From: Pelagihabitans sp965238025
Lineage (GTDB): Bacteria; Bacteroidota; Bacteroidia; Flavobacteriales; Flavobacteriaceae
Direction: 5' to 3'
NCBI GenBank assembly: GCA_965238025.1
Contig: OZ250162.1
Span: forward strand, 2,976,001-3,040,000
Length of the DNA: 64,000 nt
This document shows positions 59,579 to 64,000 of this stretch, in pieces (the first letter of the stretch is position 1; every line of letters starts with the position of its first letter). A program made the translations under genes and the position numbers. The notes beneath the pieces were generated by a model, which was not told the DNA's origin, did not search any database, and was given only the letters and a program-made list of their open reading frames with translations.

Positions 59579-61066
59579 TTAGTATTTTGCACTCTTGCCG
59601 TTGGCCATTGTTCGTTTTATAAAGTCACGGATGTCGTTATTGGCATTTTTTAAATCTTCACGTCGCAGGTACATCATATGTCCTGAGCGATATCCTTTAA
59701 AATCAAAGCGGTCTTTCATACGCCCACTGGGGTCTACTTGCCACATGGTATATTTGGCATTGAAATAGGTGGTCGCACCATCATAATACCCGCTTTGTAC
59801 CAACACGTTCAGGTATGGGTTTTGGGCCATTGCCTGCCGTAGGTTGTCCCTAGTTTCGTCCTCGCTGTTATCCCAAGGATGTACCGGTCCGAACATATTG
59901 TATTTGATATCGGTTTTGAATTTCAGTTCTTCCTGTAGATAATAATTGATCGCGGGCGTAAAACTATGCAACCAAGAGGTAAGTTCAGCGCTATAATCGG
60001 GTGCTGTACCGGAACGTTGACGGTCGATACCCAAGTACCTGCTATCCAAGCGGCCAATCGTATAACCGCTCCTTTCTTTAAGGAGGTTCTTCCAGAAATA
60101 ACGAGTGGGTACGACAAGATTTAGGTCCAAAATTTCTTTTTTGGTGAGTCCTGAATAAAAAGCCATCTTTTCGGCAACAGCGTTCTTTTCGGTTTCACCT
60201 ATATAACCGCCTTTGGCCAAAGCGGGTAGTAACGTATTGATTGTATATTCTTCGGATTCGGGAAGTATTTCGACCAAGTCCTTATTTTGCAGTTCTGAAG
60301 GCAAGGCCTTATGATGCCATGCCGCAGCGGTATAGTAGGGGAGGTTCATAGCATCCGAAACCGGGCCGCCGGTTCGTATTACTTTGTAATCTGCCGGACT
60401 CACCATAATGACCCCGTTTAAATACATCCACTGCTGATTTTGCAATGCCAAGGAGAGTCCCATTACCCGGGTGCCTCCGTAGCTCTCCCCTATAATATAT
60501 TTAGGGGAACGCCACCGATTGTTTCGGGTTACAAAGGTGTTCAGCCATTCAGCCAAATATTTAATGTCGGCATTAATACCAAAAAACTTTTTCCGGTCAA
60601 CTTCCTTTCCATCTTCCGGTATTGTACGGGAATATCCTGTATTGGCCGGGTTTACATATACGATATCGGTTACATCCAGCACCGAATATGGATTTTCTTT
60701 TACACCGTACGGTTGAACAGGATACCCTTCATCATCTATTTTAAGGGTTCTGGGTCCGGTGTATGCCAAGTGCATCCAAACAGAGCCGGAACCGGGGCCA
60801 CCATTGAAGGAAATCAACAAGGGTCGGGAAGCGCGATTCTTGACATTATTTTTAGTGTAGTAGGTATAATGTAAGGAAGCAATGGGCTTTCCATATTCAT
60901 CCCAAACCGGTTGTGTTCCAGTTTTTGCAGTATAGCCGATAGGAGCGCCGTTTATGGTTACACTGTGTTGGGTGGTCACAAGGGTGTCAATGGGAAGTTT
61001 TCGTTCCTGTGCCGTCGCCGCACAAAGCATAAAACACCATAAAATAGAAAAGAATAATTTTCTCAT
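59579..61066 (-). CDS. S10-family serine carboxypeptidase-like protein
   Basis: A 495-aa protein from the ATG at 61066, where the signal peptide (MRKLFFSILWCFMLCAATAQ) starts; the open frame extends 16 codons upstream without a signal. The alpha/beta-hydrolase motifs fit S10: SFNGGPGSGSVWMHL for the oxyanion hole, the nucleophile S195 in IGESYGGTRV, an aspartate in SGYYDGATTY and a histidine in YRSGHMMYL. Such enzymes remove C-terminal residues from peptides outside the cytoplasm. The 192-aa secreted protein gene follows. Confidence 0.88.
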   Translation of the reverse strand: MRKLFFSILWCFMLCAATAQERKLPIDTLVTTQHSVTINGAPIGYTAKTGTQPVWDEYGKPIASLHYTYYTKNNVKNRASRPLLISFNGGPGSGSVWMHLAYTGPRTLKIDDEGYPVQPYGVKENPYSVLDVTDIVYVNPANTGYSRTIPEDGKEVDRKKFFGINADIKYLAEWLNTFVTRNNRWRSPKYIIGESYGGTRVMGLSLALQNQQWMYLNGVIMVSPADYKVIRTGGPVSDAMNLPYYTAAAWHHKALPSELQNKDLVEILPESEEYTINTLLPALAKGGYIGETEKNAVAEKMAFYSGLTKKEILDLNLVVPTRYFWKNLLKERSGYTIGRLDSRYLGIDRQRSGTAPDYSAELTSWLHSFTPAINYYLQEELKFKTDIKYNMFGPVHPWDNSEDETRDNLRQAMAQNPYLNVLVQSGYYDGATTYFNAKYTMWQVDPSGRMKDRFDFKGYRSGHMMYLRREDLKNANNDIRDFIKRTMANGKSAKY

Positions 61067-61221
61067 GTCAAGTGGGTTTTGGTCAGTCTTTAAAAATAAA
61101 GAAAAAATATTCAAATCTAGATACTAAAACTTCTTTAAAATTAGGGCTTTATTGTCTTCGGAATACATCGGAAATAGTTGTACTTTTAAAAGGATATGCC
61201 TTTGGCAAAACGATTTGGATT

Positions 61222-62352
61222 ATGAAAACAATTGATCGAAGAACGTTCACCACAACCTTGGGGAAAGGACTGACAAGTACGGCTATTCTTAGTGGTATGC
61301 CATTGGCATGTGCGATGGGTGGAGGAAAGAACAACAAGAAAAAACTTGGGGTTGCCCTTGTTGGTCTGGGTTCCTATAGCACCTATCAATTGGCCCCGGC
61401 CCTTATAGACACCGAATATTGCCAATTGGCAGGGATTGTTACCGGCACCAAAGAAAAGGAGTCAGTCTGGGCAAACAGGTATACTATCCCAGCAAAAAAT
61501 ATTTACAATTACGAAAATTTTGATTCCATCGCCGAAAATGATGCCATTGATATTGTATATGTCGTTCTCCCGAACGCCATGCATGCTGAATATTGCATTC
61601 GTGCGGCCGAGGCTGGCAAGCATGTCATTTGCGAAAAACCCATGGCGATATCGGTAGTCGAGTGCGACGCCATCATCGCGGCTTGTACGAAAGCGAATGT
61701 GAAATTAGGTGTCGGGTATAGATTGCATTCCGAACCCTACACTCAAGAGGTTAAACGACTGGTAAAGGAAAAAGAATTCGGGAATATTAGATTTGTTTCC
61801 TCTGATGCGGCCTATTTCTCATCTAGCAATCCAGGTCAGTGGCGTTTGAACAAAAAGCTATCGGGTGGCGGAGCCTTAATGAATATGGGGGTTTATGCCA
61901 TTCAAAGTTCTATTTATGGTACAGGGGAAAATCCCATTTCGGTGAGTGCGCAGGAGTTTAGTACCCGCCCCGATTATTTTAAGGACACCGATGAGACGAT
62001 TACGGCACAGTTCGAATTTGAAGGAGGATGTGTGGGGCATATGATGACATCCCATAATATAAGGGCAAATAGGCTTCATATTTCCTGCGATTCGGGCTGG
62101 ATAGAACTTGACCCCGCCAGTACTTATATTCCCTTACGGGGTAGCACTTCCAAAGGAGAAATCGAATTCCCGCAAGAATCCCAGCAAAAATTGCAAATGG
62201 ATGATTTTGCAAAACATATTCTTTTGGGAACACCTAATTTGGCCCCGGGTGAAATGGGGAAGCGGGATATGATCATTGTGGAGGCAATTTATAGATCGAT
62301 ACAAGAAGGTGGGAAGACCATTCCCTTAGATTTAGGAAATATGGGATTATAA
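61222..62352 (+). CDS. Gfo/Idh/MocA-family oxidoreductase, exported
   Basis: A 376-aa protein from the ATG at 61222. The start MKTIDRRTFTTTLGKG has a Tat-like twin-arginine (DRRTF), followed by a hydrophobic stretch with a possible lipobox Cys. The Rossmann motif GVALVGLGSYS is near residues 44-54, the EKPMAIS dinucleotide/catalytic segment near 137-143, and the C-terminal domain continues with LSGGGALMNMGVYAI. It is probably a sugar or inositol NAD(P)-dependent oxidoreductase with tightly bound cofactor, exported folded through Tat. The substrate is unknown. Codons upstream of this ATG lack features. Confidence 0.87.
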   Translation: MKTIDRRTFTTTLGKGLTSTAILSGMPLACAMGGGKNNKKKLGVALVGLGSYSTYQLAPALIDTEYCQLAGIVTGTKEKESVWANRYTIPAKNIYNYENFDSIAENDAIDIVYVVLPNAMHAEYCIRAAEAGKHVICEKPMAISVVECDAIIAACTKANVKLGVGYRLHSEPYTQEVKRLVKEKEFGNIRFVSSDAAYFSSSNPGQWRLNKKLSGGGALMNMGVYAIQSSIYGTGENPISVSAQEFSTRPDYFKDTDETITAQFEFEGGCVGHMMTSHNIRANRLHISCDSGWIELDPASTYIPLRGSTSKGEIEFPQESQQKLQMDDFAKHILLGTPNLAPGEMGKRDMIIVEAIYRSIQEGGKTIPLDLGNMGL

Positions 62353-62353
62353 T

Positions 62354-63118
62354 TTAGAACTTTTCAAATACGCCCAACCCAAACAGCGCAAAATCGTATT
62401 TTACAGGATCGTTAGGGTCCAATCTTCGTAGACTTTTGTCTAATTCGCCCAGCGCTTTGGCATCATTCCGTTTTCTTATTAGCAGCTTTAGCTTGCGCGC
62501 TACATTTCCTGAATGTACATCTAAGGGGCAAGATAAAATCGCTGGAGAAATGGTTTTCCAAAGTCCGAAATCAACACCGGTACTGGCGTCTCGTACCATC
62601 CATCTTAGAAACATATTAATACGCTTGGCCGCTGAGCCTTTATGAGGATCGCTTACGTGCTTGGTAGTACGGGTTGGGTACGGTAGTTCAAAAAAAGTCT
62701 TCTTAAACGATGAGATGGCCGGTTGCATAGAAACTTTATCAGAAGCCCTTGAAAATACCCTTTCCAAGCCGTCGTGGTTTTGATAAATGTTTTGCAGGCT
62801 TTTTACAAAATAGACCAGGTCTGTGCCATTAAAGGTCCGGTGTACAAAACCAGAAAGGTGTTCAAGGTCGGTCTCTTGATGATTGAGAATGAAATCGTAG
62901 GGCGAATTATCGAACAATTCCATTAGACGGACAGCATTATTAATGATACTTTTTCGGTTTCCCCATGCAATTGTCGCGGTAAGAAAAGCACTGATTTCGA
63001 TATCTTCTTTTAATGAAAACCGATGCGGAATTTGTATTGGGTCACTTTCCAAAAAATGGGGGTGGTTGTATTGAACCACTTTCGCGTCTAGAAAGTCTTT
63101 GAGTTCTTTTTGGTTCAT
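62354..63118 (-). CDS. TIGR02757 family protein
   Basis: A 254-aa cytoplasmic protein of the TIGR02757 family found in Bacteroidetes: it starts NQKELKDFLDAKVVQYNHPH and contains DPIQIPHRFSLKEDIEIS, ATIAWGNRKSIINNA and PLDVHSGNVARKLKLL. Function is unknown. Its end lies 2 bases from the end of the convergent oxidoreductase gene. Its start overlaps the stop of the upstream protease gene by 4 bases (ATGA), so it is translated with it. Confidence 0.88.
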   Translation of the reverse strand: MNQKELKDFLDAKVVQYNHPHFLESDPIQIPHRFSLKEDIEISAFLTATIAWGNRKSIINNAVRLMELFDNSPYDFILNHQETDLEHLSGFVHRTFNGTDLVYFVKSLQNIYQNHDGLERVFSRASDKVSMQPAISSFKKTFFELPYPTRTTKHVSDPHKGSAAKRINMFLRWMVRDASTGVDFGLWKTISPAILSCPLDVHSGNVARKLKLLIRKRNDAKALGELDKSLRRLDPNDPVKYDFALFGLGVFEKF

Positions 63119-63702
63119 TCCAAAGGCAGGTTTAGCAAATCGGCAAGGATCAAGGGCATCGAAAGTATTAGGTTATAGAGGGCATGCAACGCAATGGACC
63201 ATATTAAACCAAAACGAACCCTAATGAATCCCGTAAAAATGCCAAGACTAAGCTGTGGCGACACGAGAAGTGGTGCCACCCATAAATGTTTCATTACATC
63301 ACTAAAGTTAGTAAGGTGAATGGCTCCAAATAAAATTACCGAAAGAAAAAATATGTATTTAAAAATGGGCTTGTTCCGAAACCAAACCAGGGGGCCTCTA
63401 AAAAAAAGCTCTTCTGCAAACGGCGCTATGATTACAATAAGTAATAGGATTACAGCGGTGGGATATTCATTCATCAATTCTTCACTGGCATGTTGTCCAA
63501 AATCTAATTGAAATAAATGCTCCGTCAGCATAATAACTGAAAATAGGACAAAACTTAGTAAAAGCGCCCAGCCTACCAATTTTAAAAGTATGATCAGCCG
63601 GTATCGGAAGTTGTGGTTTTCATCTTCTTCGTACAAAGGGTTTCTAAGGAATTGCCCTAGCTGCCTAAATGTATTAAAGTGAGAGTTCCCCTTAGGATTC
63701 AT
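63115..63702 (-). CDS. CPBP family intramembrane metalloprotease
   Basis: A 195-aa membrane protein with five or so helices and the CPBP/Abi motifs: the EE pair in APFAEELFFRGPLVW (about residues 92-106), a histidine in ILFGAIHLTNF, and HALYNL near the C-terminus. This is the Rce1/CAAX-protease-like group that cleaves membrane proteins or acts in self-protection. It overlaps the TIGR02757 gene by 4 bases and the ABC ATPase gene by 11, so the three form a tight operon. Confidence 0.87.
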   Translation of the reverse strand: MNPKGNSHFNTFRQLGQFLRNPLYEEDENHNFRYRLIILLKLVGWALLLSFVLFSVIMLTEHLFQLDFGQHASEELMNEYPTAVILLLIVIIAPFAEELFFRGPLVWFRNKPIFKYIFFLSVILFGAIHLTNFSDVMKHLWVAPLLVSPQLSLGIFTGFIRVRFGLIWSIALHALYNLILSMPLILADLLNLPLE

Positions 63703-64000
63703 GGGTAGTTGGCTGGTTAAAGGCAGTTTTTGCCGTAGTAACGATCAAGCCATCGACCATGGTGAGTTTTCGATCGGCCATATTGGCCAACTGTTCATTG
63801 TGGGTAACGATGACAAAGGTCTGCCCAAATTTGTCCCGCAATTCAAAAAAGAGCTGATGCAGTTTATCGGCGCTATCAGAATCCAAGTTACCACTTGGCT
63901 CATCCGCAAAAATAACCGAAGGGCTATTTACCAAGGCACGCGCGACGGCGACACGTTGTTGCTCCCCACCCGAAAGTGCATTAGGTTTGTGGTGATAGCG
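63692..64000 (-). CDS. ABC transporter ATP-binding protein, LolD-like, C-terminal part
   Basis: The gene enters from the right edge; about 103 residues are visible. The signature motif LSGGEQQRVAVARAL, the Walker B IFADEPSGNLD and the switch histidine in IVTHNE are complete, so this is the C-terminal half of an ATPase of the MacB/LolD group (GEQQR and SGNLDS are typical). LolD drives lipoprotein release from the inner membrane with LolC/E, but related ATPases serve export or division, and the partner permease is outside the window. The first visible base is codon position 1. Confidence 0.88.
   Translation of the reverse strand, partial: RYHHKPNALSGGEQQRVAVARALVNSPSVIFADEPSGNLDSDSADKLHQLFFELRDKFGQTFVIVTHNEQLANMADRKLTMVDGLIVTTAKTAFNQPTTHES

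Overview
The window reads as chromosome of a marine Flavobacteriaceae member (Maribacter/Zobellia-like), an inference from gene content: bacillithiol BshB1, FecI/FecR/TonB-receptor signalling, DUF3570/DUF4266 proteins, a fused CcsBA, many short Bacteroidetes-type lipoproteins, and a TAnnTTTG promoter ahead of the tRNA. No rRNA, CRISPR array, insertion sequence, transposase or site-specific recombinase was seen.

Layout. 1-6.2 kb (minus): start of a sodium:solute symporter, a 33-aa membrane peptide, a PIG-L deacetylase, MscS channel, a lipoprotein, Maf, a KdsC-like phosphatase and a DUF2520 protein. 6.3-7.9 kb: a DoxX-like membrane protein and His-rich lipoprotein face an ECF sigma gene across a symmetrical pair of identical promoter motifs. 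8-11.2 kb: CcsBA. 11.5-19.9 kb (plus): a binding-protein/TolC fusion, RND adaptor, RND pump, membrane adenylate cyclase and K+ channel. 20-23.4 kb (minus): thioredoxin, ApbE, DUF4266, DUF3570. 23.5-27.4 kb (plus): FecI-like sigma, FecR, TonB receptor. 27.5-29 kb: small accessory genes including a frameshifted tyrosine phosphatase. 29-41.4 kb: two M28 peptidases, a secreted 35-residue-repeat protein, acyl-CoA ligase, MATE pump with a candidate leader peptide, PLP trans-sulfuration enzyme, BshB1, a TPR histidine kinase, and tRNA-His with a duplicated 3' end. 41.5-47.6 kb: an AraC regulator facing a hydroxyproline catabolic operon. 48-51.3 kb: CrtISO-like oxidoreductase, M23 peptidase and a barrel protein. 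57-64 kb: ordinary genes ending in a truncated LolD-like ATPase.

The most unusual part is 53.3-56.9 kb. Four consecutive units of minus-strand small membrane or secreted proteins are each bounded by their own 9-10 bp inverted core (GTT...gene...AAC), different for every unit. The units are separated by related 181-215 bp foldable repeats whose inner 16-bp arms pair with G-U wobbles on one strand. This is the geometry of integron cassettes and attC sites, but with non-canonical cores, longer sites and no integrase in the window. Degenerate relatives may lie at 51.5, 52.6 and 28.0 kb.

Several starts were moved inward from the longest open frame where a signal peptide or domain begins at an internal ATG. 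All family assignments come from reading motifs; no database search was run.
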